Counted from the first letter of the stretch, positions 9,606 to 19,559 are shown. The stretch is DNA of 64,000 nt from Lepidostoma basale (GCA_022606425.2 JAHDVF020001364.1:992001-1056000); one strand, 5' to 3'. Notes: generated by a model from the letters alone, not told the origin. Program-made: numbers and translations.

Positions 9606-9728
9606 ACAGATACGTGCCAAAGAAGTAGACAGAGAGAATGGACCGCCACACTTCTCAATCCTGACACACACAACACACATTCATACAACGAGACATACAG
9701 GCACGTCGATTCTTCCGACTTCTAATAA
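9606..9728 (-). mobile_element. LA LINE tail fragment
   Basis: GAATGGACCGCCACACTTCT to CAGGCACGTCGATTCTTCCG is the reversed SAYP to RRACM region. LF sequence follows directly. Confidence 0.65.
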
Positions 9729-10240
9729 TTTGAAATCTGCATTTGATGAGCAGCGCACGTCCACCAACAGGTCCTCCAGGTACTCTCGGCGTGGGCGTCC
9801 CCTAGAGTTTGTCCCCTCGGTCATACCCTCCATTATGGCATGCAAGAGGCCTTCTTGTCGTATTACATGGCCGATCCATCTTGCACGCCTTTCGGACAAG
9901 GTCCTGAGCAGGTGCCTTCCTCCTTCGATTCTCTGGAGAACCTCCTCATTTGTGATGTGGTCTCTCCAGGAAATTCCTAATAGTATTCTATAGGACCACA
10001 TCTCAAAAACCTCAAGTCTCCGTTTATATCATTCGGATAGGCACCATGTCTCGCAGCCGTACATCAAGATACTCCATACATAGGTATTGATGAGGAGTTT
10101 TCTCAGTTTTAGGTCTATATTATTCGACTCTATTATTTTCGACCTTTTATTAAATGCAAGCCTAGCCTGATGTATACGGCTATCGACCTCGCTCTTAGAC
10201 CGACCGTCCCATGTTATTTTGCTCCCGAGGTAGACAAATA
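9729..10240 (-). mobile_element. LF LINE 3' region with 106-codon open frame
   Basis: The frame at 9681-10001 reads WSYRILLGISWRDHITNEEV, RRARWIGHVIRQEGLLHAIM and GRPRREYLEDLLVDVRCSS, conserved C-terminal features of an RTE-like LINE. Upstream minus-strand sequence to 10240 continues the same protein with stops. Relatives are at 31488-31889 and 46100-46350. Confidence 0.75.
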
Positions 10241-10660
10241 TTATATCATATATAATACATATAAATTATATCATATATAATATCGTTTTATTAACGACGC
10301 ATTAAGCATCATACAGAGAATATTCAACATAGCATTCCTATGTATAGACATAAGGAATCATTTTATACGCGATTCGTTTTGAAACACCATTTATATATTT
10401 ATATTGTATATAGTAAATGTACAAAATGTCTACATCTGATTATCCGAACAGCCGAATGTCGGTCTCGGCAAACATCGGTAATTTCCGGCACCGCAGAATG
10501 CTTTTGGCTAAGGCCCAGATCCCGATAAACCGGGAAATGCAAGGAAAATATCACACACACACATACGAAACATTTTCTATAGATGGGGCTAATGAATTAA
10601 TAATGACGGGGACATGACCAAAAACTGTTGAAGATTTAATTTGTTTCCAAATTCAAATTA
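10241..10660. other. No recognised feature
   Basis: AT-rich with a short GC-richer patch around 10440-10540. Short open frames only. Confidence 0.35.
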
Positions 10661-10667
10661 AGAATTA

Positions 10668-10990
10668 ACTTACTAACTATCCATCACGCCGTTTCACCTA
10701 AGTGGCAGGTGAATGCAGAGAATGGACGTCCATATTACGTTATCCTGACACACATCTCAAGTTTCCTCCACATTCATACAGCGAGTCATACACAAAAGTC
10801 GATTATTTTCAAATCAAATCACTTTATTTCATCAACAGATATTACAAAATTAATTTTTAAGGCATCTATTGAGAACAGTATCAGTATTTGCTATTCTATT
10901 ATATTTCTTTTTCCCGCACATTCTTCTCATTGATCTCATTTCTACGGCATTTATCTTACTTTCATCATTATTTGTCGCCTTCAAGCTTTA
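10668..10990 (-). mobile_element. LA LINE 3' end, split by an LG tail
   Basis: Reversed LA tail (CTATCCATCACGCCGTTTCA) to AAGTCGATT, then after the LG fragment CTCATTTCTACGGCATTTAT and CATACATAAGG, more 5' parts of LA. The middle of LA is missing. Confidence 0.65.
10808..10905 (-). mobile_element. LG LINE tail fragment
   Basis: AAATCAAATCACTTTATTTC and CAACAGATATTACAAAATTA, then GGCATCTATTGAGAACAG, match the LG 3' untranslated end at 62160-62240. Confidence 0.75.
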
Positions 10991-11096
10991 ATTCCATACA
11001 TAAGGATTTTTTTGTATGTTCGCCATACTTTGTATTGTAGATGTTTTATTTGCCTTTTTCTTTTTTATGTGCTTTGTATATACAACAGTATTAAAA

Positions 11097-11146
11097 TTAC
11101 ATATCAGACATGTTTCGGACAACCAGTCCTTCTTCAGTGATACATA
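11097..11146 (-). ncRNA. Hammerhead-like ribozyme motif (GGAC family)
   Basis: On the minus strand: stem I strand ATGTATCA, box CTGAAGA, one A, stem II GGAC/GTCC with loop TGGTT, GAAAC, self-complementary ACATGT as stem III, site GTC, then TGATATGT, which pairs with the stem I strand (8 bp with two G-U). All hammerhead positions are in order, except for one extra base before stem II. Confidence 0.65.
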
Positions 11147-11231
11147 TTTAAAATATTATAAAAATGTTTACAAATATGATCAATTTTGGCAGACAACATC
11201 TGTCAAAATTGATTATATTTGTAAACAAGTT

Positions 11232-11637
11232 TATACTAACTAACTAACTATCACGCCGTCTCCCCGGAGGGGTAGGCAGAAATAAAGGAACGCCACACTG
11301 TTCTGTCCTGACATATATCTCTCGCCTCCTCCACATTCATACATCTTGTCATGCACGCACGTCAATTTCTCCGACTCCTCACGTGACCGACATTCAATTG
11401 ATTGATTTGATCGTGCTACGTTTTCCTCGGCCTTCCTCTATTTCTAGCTCCGTTCACTTCTTTACCATTCTGTCTTCACTCATTCTTTCCATGTGTCCAA
11501 ACCATCTTAATGACCCTTTCCTTATTTTGTTCATAACACGTTCATTCGCGCCACATTCACTTCTTATATTTGCATTTGTCACTCTGTCATATACAGACTT
11601 GTCACACATTCGTCTTAGAGATCTCATTTCTACTAAA
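11232..11637 (-). mobile_element. LA LINE 3' end
   Basis: Reversed tail CTATCACGCCGTCTCCCCGG; reversed motifs continue to GTCTTAGAGATCTCATTTCT. It separates the two arms of the ribozyme-like inverted element. Confidence 0.8.
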
Positions 11638-11670
11638 TAATTTTATAATATTTTAAATATGTATCTTTAT

Positions 11671-11722
11671 AATATGCATCACTGAAGAAGAACTGGTTGT
11701 CTGAAACATGTCTGATATGTAA
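11671..11722 (+). ncRNA. Hammerhead-like motif, decayed
   Basis: CTGAAGA, a weakened stem II (GAAC/GTCT), GAAAC, ATGTC and TGATATGT in order. Stem I has a two-base bulge relative to its partner at 11097. Confidence 0.5.
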
Positions 11723-11790
11723 TTTTAATAGTGTTGTATATACAAAGTGTATAAAAAAAGAAAAAGACAAAACATACGTAAGGGTTTGAA

Positions 11791-12200
11791 GTTGTTGTAA
11801 AAAAACGTTTTTTGATTTTACAATTATTTTAGATAAACTTCTTTCAAGAGATTTCAGTTGAATCTTTAGTTTATCTTAAATAAATAAATATTTTTAATGT
11901 CTGTACAAAATAACGACAAAAAACGTTTATTTTAATTGGAATTACGTTTAAGTTCTGACCGGTATATTGGATCTCTGACGAAAGAAAAAAGTCAAGATGC
12001 GCCACGATAAAGTAAACGCCTGCACTATACAGGTATAACAATTTCCTATTGTGGTGTTTTTTATGCAATATAAAATGTATGAAATACGTTCATTACACAA
12101 TTTTTACTAATATAATTATGAAACCCTTAACAAAAATAATTAAAAAACACTTGCAAAATTTGTATTGTATATAAACAACGGAAATTTTCAATGAATTCCT
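11791..12200. other. No recognised feature
   Basis: AT-rich; no structure beyond short A and T runs. Confidence 0.35.
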
Positions 12201-12224
12201 CTACATTAATTTGTTTTTATTATT

Positions 12225-12400
12225 TAATTTTGATAAATTAGCGAGTCAAATTTTCCATCTTCCTGTTTATCGCACTAACAATGCTCAAAGCGCGGCAATG
12301 TATAGAATTTGTGACAACTTCGATAAGCATTTTGGAGACATTGATGTTTTCCATTTGAATGAGACCATAATTTTGCATGATATTGTAACTTGTTATTACT
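12225..12400 (+). mobile_element. Diverged LG-like LINE C-terminus
   Basis: The frame reads FHLPVYRTNNAQSAAMYRIC and DIDVFHLNE, which parallels the LG C-terminal FYLPAARTNLPLVTPVGRAI and EIDVFHVSE. It is more diverged than the other LG copies and probably an older or separate subfamily. Confidence 0.6.
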
Positions 12401-12550
12401 TTTTATTTTTTATTTTTCTCTTTATTTCCACTACTATTATTTTTAACTCTTAATTTTTTTTTTCGATTAGAAGCTTGGTGGTTGGACACATATAAAAATT
12501 ATAAACAGTTTTTTATATATTTGGTATAAAACCACTTCATTTTTGAGAAT

Positions 12551-12593
12551 GAGGGCTTACCGGTTTCGCTCCATGGGAGCTTCCTCAGGGTTT
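12551..12593 (-). ncRNA. Hammerhead-like motif (GCTC family)
   Basis: Minus strand: CTGAGGA, one A, stem II GCTC/GAGC with loop CCATG, GAAAC, self-complementary ACCGGT as stem III, site GTA. The flanks pair poorly in this copy. The fragment at 43717-43752 and the copy at 13015 suggest an original GCC/GGC stem I. Confidence 0.5.
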
Positions 12594-12639
12594 TATACAT
12601 ACTATAAAAATCAACTTAACCTACAGTCCCATCTTTAAT

Positions 12640-12960
12640 ACCCTTCCCCTCTACCCCTCTACACCTAATAGCTAATTACTAACATCCGCCTCTACCCCTC
12701 TACATCTAATAGCTAATTACTAACATCCGCCTCTCCCCCCCCTCTCTCTCCCCCCGCTCTCTCTCTCTCTCCCCCCGCTCACTCTCTCTCTCTCCCCCCG
12801 CTCTTTCTCTCTCTCCTCCCTCTCTCCCTCCGCATATCTCTCCCTCCCCTCTCTCTCTCTCTCTCTCTCCCCTCTCTCTCTCTCTCTCCCACCTCTCTCT
12901 CTCTCTCTCTCTCTCCCACTTCTCTCTCTCTCTCTCCCTCCCCCCTCTCTTTCTAAATTA
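12640..12960. repeat. CT-rich low-complexity tract
   Basis: Long runs of CTCTCT interspersed with CCCCC on the plus strand, preceded by two copies of a CCTCTACCCCTCTACA-type unit (about 12647-12735). Confidence 0.95.
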
Positions 12961-13014
12961 GCCGCCTTCCTTTAATGTAATTTGTATCACGATGTTCAAT
13001 TTTTAGTATGTATA

Positions 13015-13056
13015 GAGCTATGAGGAAGCTCGGATAGTGCGAAACCGGTAGGCCTG
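13015..13056 (+). ncRNA. Hammerhead-like motif (GCTC family), decayed
   Basis: ATGAGGA, one A, GCTC with GTGC, GAAAC, ACCGGT, site GTA and then GGCC. It is the mirror partner of 12551-12593; the first core base is mutated. Confidence 0.45.
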
Positions 13057-13254
13057 CCCTCATTCTCAAAAATAATGTGTTTGTATACCAAATACATAAA
13101 AATAAATGTTTAATTAATCTTAATTATTTTGTTTAGTCTCATTTTGTCTTAGTTTAACTTCAGTCTCGTTTCACAATGTTAATTATTATTTTATATTTGT
13201 GGTAGAATATAATTGGCTTACTTAATATAAAAAATATATATTTTCTCTCTTATA

Positions 13255-13460
13255 TAGCTTTTATATTTGCAGCGCCAAAAAAACCCGGCGCCGCGTATTT
13301 CGCACTTGGCGGGATATTAGATTGATATTTTTCACGAAACGTGTTGTCGCGTCGACAATTCTCAACGTACTGACTTCGAACCGGTCTCGTTGCGGAGGGG
13401 AATGTAGCCAACATGTCGAAAATAAAATCCATCCGGTCGTGAGAGTCTCAGTACACTTAC
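13255..13460. other. CpG-rich island of unknown function
   Basis: Contains GGCGCCGCG, GTCGCGTCGAC and other CpG-dense words in an AT-rich neighbourhood. No splice-bounded reading frame that I recognise. Confidence 0.3.
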
Positions 13461-13506
13461 TTTCTAGATATGCTTTGTATGTTATTGATATCGCTGTGTG
13501 TTACGC

Positions 13507-13831
13507 TTAATAAATAAATAAAATAAAAATAGATTTAAAAAAATTGCAATGCATGCGGCAGATCCTTGCAATGCTCCTTGAGCCATCGGCAGGATCGGAC
13601 ATAAATAAAAGAAAGACTGTGGAGTCGTTTTTTATCCCTTCCCGTCTATTCAGACGTGCCTTGACTTTGATTAACCCTATCTTGACTATACATGTACATA
13701 ATGTACCCCATCTAGACACTAGCGTAACGGGGGTATGCAACCAGAAAGCATTGGGGATGCTGAGATCCTTCACATTTAACACACATTCACAAGCTTCTAA
13801 AAACCTGACATATGTATCAATATTATTATAA
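13507..13831. other. Unassigned open frames on both strands
   Basis: Overlapping frames of 95 codons (plus) and 91 codons (minus) share this stretch. I recognise neither protein. It is not one of the repeat families described here. Confidence 0.25.
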
Positions 13832-13904
13832 AAAAAACATGTATTTTTTCTTGAACACAGTGTATGATAAAATTAATGACTCCGTGGCAGAATGGTATTT
13901 TATG

Positions 13905-14106
13905 TTATTTTTTGGTTTTACATTTTTTCTTTAAAAAGACTAACACCAAAGATTTAAATCAATGATATTAGAATTTATTTTACAATCTTCAATGTGAGCA
14001 GAAAATAGCTCATTATTATTAAGAAGGAATCTGGTCGTGTCCAGGCTCGAATCCAAGTCCCCTTGATCAGAAGCCAAGCGTTCTATCGCCTAGACCACCA
14101 CCCGAC
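13905..14106 (-). mobile_element. tRNA-like SINE S2, complete head
   Basis: Minus strand: GGGTGGTGGTCTAGGCGATA (A box), anticodon-arm-like GCTTGGCTTCTGATC, B box GGATTCGAGCC, then a body ending in TTTAAATCTTTGGTGTTAG and a T-rich tail. It matches the split copy at 4590-5285. Confidence 0.75.
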
Positions 14107-14483
14107 ATTGTTTTACATATAAAAGAAATAATACATAATAAATAACTAACAAATTATTTATAAATATATATTTTTATATATGACTAGTGCACCCGATAGA
14201 CGTGGTCCTGCTTAAAAGTTGGCTTACTCTTGCTATGAGCTGGTTTAGCAAACTTTTTTTCAATATTCGTATTTTCAATGCTAAATGAATTTGAATTTTA
14301 AATCTACGCCACGCCACAACGCAAGTGATGTGCGCATGCTTAAACACAAAATTCGACATCAGCGCCATCTATGGTAAACAAACATAACTATGAATTATTT
14401 TAAGAAGGTAAATTACTCATGAACTTCCTAGAAGGTTTTAACGGTCAACAAACAATTAAGAGACCCGCTCAAAAACACAAAAA

Positions 14484-14615
14484 GAAAGAAATTGGGTTCA
14501 AATGACCTGTTGTATACGAGCCTGAAAAATGTACGAGCACGGCTGACGAAAGGGCTCCGCTGCACTCTATAGCAGTCTCAGGTGTGTGGTGAGACCTTAT
14601 GTGACATTACCACCA
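14484..14615 (+). mobile_element. S1 SINE 3' portion
   Basis: Begins GAAATTGGGTTCAAATGACC and continues with GCTGACGAAAGGGC to GGTGTGTGGTGAGACC, the distal S1 segment. Confidence 0.7.
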
Positions 14616-14621
14616 CCACAT

Positions 14622-14672
14622 TATCCTGAAAATGGAGATTGCAACGATCTCCGAAACGTCAGTCGAGAAGGA
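14622..14672 (+). ncRNA. Hammerhead-like motif (GGAGAT family)
   Basis: CTGAAAA, one T, stem II GGAGAT/ATCTCC around TGCAACG, GAAAC, a small stem III closed by GTCA, then GTC and GAGAAGG. The same family lies at 4452-4557, where stem II is GGAGAC/GTCTCC, a compensated change. Confidence 0.5.
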
Positions 14673-14704
14673 GAAATCACACGGTGTTACCCAAAATCAC
14701 ACAA

Positions 14705-15505
14705 AACATGACGTCTTTCATATTCGTGAAAGTACATTCAGAAGACAAATACTCTTGACTTTGGAGAGTATAAGGTATTCCTAATGTCGAACCATCTCTG
14801 ATGGGTTCCTGGTATTATATATTTTTTTATATTTTACCTGTTCTCAATACAGGATTATTAGAACGAAACAATTTCGAGAAAGAAGCCTACCGAAGAATTC
14901 AGTTGAGTTGGGCGGCCTTTGGGAAATTACGTCATGTTCTCACTTCCAAAATACCACAATGCCTCAAGACTAAAGTCTTCAACCAGTGTATTTTGCCAGT
15001 CATGACGTAGGGAGCCGAGACGTGGACATTGACAAAAGGTCTAGTCTTCAGATTCAAGGTTGCTCAGCGCGCCATGGAAAGAGCCATGCTTGGAATAACC
15101 TCGAGGGACAGATTTAGAAACGAATTTATTCGACAACAAACCAAGGTGACTGAGGTGACTCTACGGATAGGCGGGCTGAAGTGGCAGTGGGCTGGCCATA
15201 TCTGTAGGAGAACCGACAGCCGATGGGGAAGACGGGTTCTGGAGTGGACACCGCGTACAGGATTCCGTAGAGTTGGACGTCCCCCTGCCCGCTGGACCGA
15301 CGATCTGAAGAGGATTGCTGGACATGAATGGATGGGAGCGGCAATGGATAGAGAGCGGTGGTGGGCTTTGGGAAAGGCCTACATTCAGCAGTGGATGACA
15401 GACGGCTGATGATGATGATGATGATGTTCTCAATAGATGCCTTAAACTATAATATAATTGTTGTTTGTAATATCTTTTGATAAAATAAACTGATTTGATT
15501 TGATG
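14705..15505 (+). mobile_element. LG LINE 3' end, split by an RTE insertion
   Basis: The left piece carries TCTTTCATATTCGTGAAAGT (VFHIRES) and the termination region, then the tail up to TGTTCTCAATA. The tail resumes at 15425 with TGTTCTCAATAGATGCCTTA and ends in TGATTTGATTTGATGA. Confidence 0.85.
14850..15424 (+). mobile_element. RTE LINE 3' end (LC-related) with 11-bp TSD
   Basis: The frame carries NNFEKEAYRRIQLSWAAFGK, an in-frame stop where MTYGAETWTL is expected (Tyr to TAG), then an open stretch at 15029-15409 with AMERAMLGITSRDRFRNEFI, KWQWAGHICRRTDSRWGRRV and ARWTDDLKRIAG. It ends in the (ATG)n tail typical of RTE LINEs. TGTTCTCAATA at 14839-14849 and 15425-15435 is the target-site duplication. 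Apart from one nonsense codon the preserved part is intact, so it is fairly young. Confidence 0.92.
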
Positions 15506-15511
15506 ATGATC

Positions 15512-15600
15512 ACTCAGGATAGAAGGGAGTGAAAAATACGACGGGAGACCTACGTCCAGGAGTGGACGGCCACATCATGGTGAAGAAGAAGAAAGATGAG
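15512..15600 (+). mobile_element. LC-like LINE tail fragment
   Basis: CCTACGTCCAGGAGTGGACG, then AAGAAGAAGAAAG, resembles the terminal GTCCAGGAGTGGACG and AAG tail of LC. Confidence 0.5.
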
Positions 15601-15654
15601 GTCACTCTGTTGTAACTCTGTCATGAAGGCAGTTTTTTTTTTTAATTAATTTTT

Positions 15655-15897
15655 TTTTTATGTACACAACAGGTCGTTTGGACCCAATTACTGTATATAA
15701 TTTTTAATTATTTAGCTATTATATTGATTCTCGTGACAAGTGATAAGTAGCCAATCTATCGCCATTTATTGTCACGTGAATTCTACACCAGACCAAGGAC
15801 AGTGTGACAATCACACTGCCATCGCCGGGAATCGAACCCAGGACCTTCGTCATGGAAGTCAGAGCTCGTAACCACTCTGCCACGAAGGTCGTCAAGT
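15655..15897 (-). mobile_element. tRNA-derived SINE S1
   Basis: The reverse complement shows the A box GTGGCAGAGTGGTTACGAGC, B box GGGTTCGATTCCC and the body through TTGGGTCCAAACGACCTGTT. It ends in T-rich (plus-strand) sequence that would be the A-rich 3' end. Confidence 0.85.
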
Positions 15898-16400
15898 CGT
15901 CAGTTAGTTAGTTAGTTTGTTAGAAAGACACGGTGGTTTATCCTGCACGTTTCGAGAAGGCAGGAAGGGTGAGCCACTGCGCTCGGAAAACTCAACTATA
16001 CAATGGAAAGACATAGAGAATCCTCAATTTACTTTTCAAAAAGTACATCCCTCTGTTTTTCCTTTCAGACGAATTGCCCCCAGTAAGTTTCGCGGAAATT
16101 CCGACATTTTGAAACAGAGAAACGCTTGCCAATTCCTACGCTCCATCCTTTCTTTTTTCGTTTCATTCGTTTTGTATCTGCTTTGTGCCAAATTTCATAA
16201 AACACATCGCGTATATATCTTGCAGAATGGCTATCCAAAAAATTAATTTAGATCCGAAATAAACAATACAAAAAATAATCTTATTTTGTGAAACTTTACA
16301 AATTGACGATTATTCCTACAATCATAATTTATTGTTTCTTGAACAGTGATTTAAGAATAAAATAAAATCCTTTATAAAACGTATTCAGCTTAATTCCATT
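15898..16400. other. No recognised feature
   Basis: A 109-codon open frame at 15917-16246 has no similarity I recognise and no splice context. The rest is AT-rich. Confidence 0.35.
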
Positions 16401-16404
16401 TGAT

Positions 16405-16735
16405 TTTAAAGGAATGTAGAGCGGAAGAAGGCATTATGAAAGGATCGCTGCGTTGGTTCGTACATATGGAACGCATGGATGGAGAAAGAATGGTTAAGAA
16501 AGTATACGTTAATGATTTAAATGGGGTACGGAGTCGAGGCAGACCGATGAAAACATGGCATGATCAAATTAATCAAATTTTAAAGGTTGGTCATGTTAGA
16601 AGTCGAAGCAATCGACGTGCGTGTATGACTCGTTGTATGAATGTGGAGGAAACTAGAGAGGTGTGCCAGGATAGAGTAGTGTGGCGGTCCATTCTCTCTG
16701 CCTACCCCTGCGGGGAAACGGCGTGATGTTTTTTT
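16405..16735 (+). mobile_element. LA LINE 3' end with 108-codon open frame
   Basis: Open from 16400 to 16726: GSLRWFVHMERMDGERMVKK, SRGRPMKTWHDQINQILKVG, RRACMTRCMNVEETREVCQD and RVVWRSILSAYPCGETA, stop in the conserved GGCGTGATG end. The C-terminal frame is intact, but the copy starts inside the gene and cannot be active. Confidence 0.88.
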
Positions 16736-16954
16736 TGTTTGTTTGTTTCCATTTGATTTTATATTATTTATTGTTTCTTGGACAATAATTTGACAAAAAC
16801 TTTGATTGGGCGACTATAACGCGTAAAAAATTCTGCAATAATGCGCCAAGCATACGTTTCATACGCAAATGGGTTAAAAAGTTTTAAAAGACCGTTAAAA
16901 CACCGGAAAAACCAAAATAATCAAGAATAGTAGAAAACGTGGAGAGTGTTAATC

Positions 16955-17575
16955 AGTCTGTCGATTATCAGTCAGCTGAGCCGTCATTGGAATTTTTCTG
17001 TTCGACTAAATGAGTGCCGCAAACGCGAAGGTTTACACTTGGACCATATTATTTTAAAGAAACTAACTAACTAACCATTACGCCGTCTCCCCAAAAGGGT
17101 AGGCAGAAGTTTCTCCGACTCCTCACGTGACCGACATTCAATATTTGGTTGATTTGATCGTGCCACGTTTTTCTCGGCCTTCCTTTATTTCTAGCTCCGT
17201 TCACGCCGTTTACATATACCTTCTTTACCATTCTGTCTTCACATATTCTTTCCATGTGTCCAAACCATCTTAATGACCCTTTCCTTATTTTGTTCATAAC
17301 ACTTTCATTCGCACCACATTCACTTCTTATACTTGCATTTGTCACTCTATCATATACAGATTTGCTACACATTCGTCTTAGAGATCTCATTTCTACTGCA
17401 TTTATTCTACTTTCATCCTTCTTTTGCCAGTTACACGCTTCACTTCCATACATAAGGGTCGGCAAAAGAACACCATTGTGTACTACTAATTTATAAATAT
17501 TTTTTCATAAGTAACGAACTTTTTTTAAATCGATTCACTAAATATAAACTTTCTATTGAGACACCGTGTATAAGA
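16955..17575 (+). mobile_element. Tc1/mariner transposase C-terminus, split by LA
   Basis: FSVRLNECRKREGLHLDHII is the C-terminal end of a mariner-like (IS630 superfamily) transposase; the same end is at 30640-30740. After the LA insertion (17064-17494) the sequence resumes with AAATATAAACTTTCTATTGA and GACACCGTGTATAAG, which corresponds to the terminal repeat region near 30790. Confidence 0.7.
17064..17494 (-). mobile_element. LA LINE 3' end with 132-codon open frame
   Basis: The frame at 17067-17465 reads MPTLMYGSEACNWQKKDESR, RSLRRMCSKSVYDRVTNASI, GSLRWFGHMERICEDRMVKK and GRPRKTWHDQINQILNVGHV, then a deletion removes most of the RRACM region and joins to the end GACGGCGTAATGG. It lies inside a mariner remnant. 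Confidence 0.88.
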
Positions 17576-17589
17576 TTCGGCACTATAAT

Positions 17590-17665
17590 CTAATTGTGCA
17601 CTGCCATATTTGCTTCAATGGATGTGTTTCTATTTACCGTGATAATTTCGAGTGCAAAATTTATT
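17590..17665 (-). mobile_element. LA LINE internal fragment
   Basis: GTGCACTGCCATATTTGCTT and the following GTGATAATTTCGAGTGCA are the reversed codons of the K(A)RMAVHNG region. Confidence 0.5.
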
Positions 17666-18170
17666 TTGTTATTTCATATAAGATATTGCAAAAGGGCGAA
17701 TATTTCGGACCGTAATTTTCTTCACCCGTATTATTTGAAAAAAATATGCGTGTTCAAACATAATAAAATTGAATCACAAAGAACTACCCCCACCACGGCA
17801 CGACGCCGACAACAAAGCCGCGAGCCGGGAAGCGAAATTTCTCGAGGTGGTTCAAAATTGACTGCTTAATTTTTTTTCTGTTTACGAATATACATTTTTT
17901 TTTATTTGGCACACACTTCGCACATAATAAGGATTTAGATCTCGTCAGGTTTTTACGCTTTCCCGCGTTTATTCAAATATGGAATCGTCCCGGGCGCGCG
18001 CGGTAGGATCCCCTACAAGGGGAGAAATATTCCATATTATTTGTTTTACTCTCTTGTACATTCCTTCATTTGGAAAAGCGTTATTGTTGTATATATTTTT
18101 TCGAATTTTCAAATGAGATATTTTATTTATTGCATTCTAACGCAAATATACAAAATATAATAACGTGAAC
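17666..18170. other. No recognised feature; one CpG-rich patch
   Basis: AT-rich apart from about 17790-17860 and 17970-18020 (CCCGGGCGCGCGCGG near 17990). No gene recognised. Confidence 0.35.
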
Positions 18171-18171
18171 A

Positions 18172-18245
18172 TGTTATTGACCATACAACTACGGTGGAAG
18201 GATGACCTGAACAGACGTGTTGGAATAACCTGGATGCAGTCTGCA
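18172..18245 (+). mobile_element. LC LINE, left piece
   Basis: ACGGTGGAAGGATGACCTGA to ATGCAGTCTGCA is the WKDDLNRRVGITWMQSA segment. The remainder is at 19433-19515, beyond an LB insertion. Confidence 0.8.
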
Positions 18246-19432
18246 TTATCAATGACGCAGGTGTAAGGCTTAAATATCTTGGTAGTTATCATAGACAGCA
18301 TCGACCCAGAAAAATAAGTGAGGTGCAGAATAGAGATTGCGAGGGCCGCATTCAATAATATGAGACCATTGCAATGACAACATCAACTTGAAATTGAGAC
18401 AGAGGATGGTCAAGTGATATATTTGCTTGATTATTGTAATGGAATTTATGGAAACAGTCCAAAACAACAAATAAACAAACTTCAATCTGCCTTCAATGCA
18501 GCAACAAAGAGTTTCACTGGCTTAAAGTCCAGAAAGAATCCAGTACCTACAAACTCTCCTGGACAGACTATAAAGCGCTACATGGAATGGCACCAAGTTA
18601 TATATCAGAACTCTGTATAACGGACAGCCTAAATACAAGGAAATCCACACTTCGCTCGGCGAACTCCTCGGCAATAGGAAGATTAGTTGAGCCGAAGCGT
18701 TGCCCCAATACAAATTTCGGGGATCGAGCGTTCGCGGTAGCCTCTCCATCAGCTTGGAACAATCTCCCTTCACATCTCAGATGCATAAATGATCCGACAG
18801 ATTTCAGATCTAAACTGAAAACCCATCTTTTTCATATTTCATACCCGATTTAAACATTTATACTTTGTTCTACTACACTTTTTTTTAACCGATAGCGAAA
18901 ATTTAGTTTTTTTAGATTAAAAACACGTCTTAATGCGCCTTTGAGGTGATAACATCACAAAAACGGCGCTTTAAAAGTTAGCATATTATTATTATTATAT
19001 TTGCGCCACATTACTATACGGAATGGACACCTGGACCCTCAAAGTGAACACAATAAACCGTATAGAAGCACTTGAAAAGTGGTTCCATCGCAGAATGTTG
19101 CAGATCTCATGGACTGATATGGTCACCAACAATGAGGTGCTACGTAGAACCAGAGTAGGAAAAGAATCGTTGTCTGATGTGGAGTCTAGAAAGATGGCAT
19201 ATTTGGGACACATTCTCCGCAACGAGAAATACGATCTGCTGCACCTCATCATATAAGGGAAGATCGAGTGTAGGCGCGGCGTGGGAAGACCCCAGATGGC
19301 CTGGCTCGAGAATATCAAGGAATGGACCAGAGTTCGGGGGGTGGGGGAGTTGTCCCGTCTGGCAAAAGACAGAGAGGCTTACGCCAGGATGATAGCCGAC
19401 GTCCGGAGGACCTGACATTGCACTCGAAGAAG
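18246..19432 (+). mobile_element. LB LINE inserted in LC, itself split by an L2 LINE
   Basis: The left part (IRLKYLGSYHRQ-like codons, AATAGAGATTGCGAGGGCCG) and right part (19004-19432: TWTLKVNTINRIEALEKWFH, SWTDMVTNNEVL, GRPQMAWLENIKEW) are LB. The end is CACTCGAAGAAG. CAGTCTGCA at 18237-18245 and 19433-19441 is the target-site duplication. Confidence 0.88.
18426..18995 (+). mobile_element. L2-like LINE 3' end inserted in LB, 8-bp TSD
   Basis: It encodes LDYCNGIYGNSPKQQINKLQ, SAFNAATKSFTGL, then after a frameshift MAPSYISELC, GDRAFAVASPSAWNNLPSHL and DFRSKLKTHLFHI before the stop. These are hallmarks of L2/CR1-group reverse transcriptase ends (APSYLSEL, GDRAFSVAAPRLWNSLP). The tail has ACGGCGCTTTAAAAGTTAGC and ATT repeats. 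TATATTTG flanks it at 18418-18425 and 18996-19003. Confidence 0.92.
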
Positions 19433-19515
19433 CAGTCTGCACAAGAAAGAGTGACGTTGAAGCGAATGGAGAATGCCTTTGTCCAGAAGTGGCGGAAATA
19501 GGCTGAAGAGGAAAA
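19433..19515 (+). mobile_element. LC LINE, right piece
   Basis: CAGTCTGCACAAGAAAGAGT to TCCAGAAGTGGCGGAAATAG continues the LC end interrupted at 18245. It matches 21190-21275. Confidence 0.8.
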
Positions 19516-19559
19516 AGTAATTAAAAAATTATAATAAAGCGATTTTTCATTATATAAAA

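Larger units (their letters stand above)
11010..11790. mobile_element. Penelope-like terminal remnant with inverted hammerhead-like ends, split by LA
   Basis: The left arm (ATGTTCGCCATACTTTGTAT, ATACAACAGTATTAAAATTA) ends in a minus-strand hammerhead-like motif. The right arm (11671-11790) carries a plus-strand motif and the mirrored TATATACAAAGTGTATAAAA. An LA copy sits at 11232-11637. Related arms occur at 27890, 49505 and 50985. Confidence 0.55.
12500..13100. mobile_element. Foldback element with hammerhead-like arms and CT-rich core
   Basis: The left arm (TGGTATAAAACCACTTCATT, then TTTGAGAATGAGGGC) and right arm (GCCCTCATTCTCAAA to TGTATACCAAATAC) are inverted copies. Each arm holds a hammerhead-like motif. 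The centre is a 300-bp CT/CCCC low-complexity tract. Confidence 0.6.

Noticed and set aside
15917..16246. 109-residue hypothetical protein
   Set aside because: No domain, no splice context, biased composition; most likely a chance frame.
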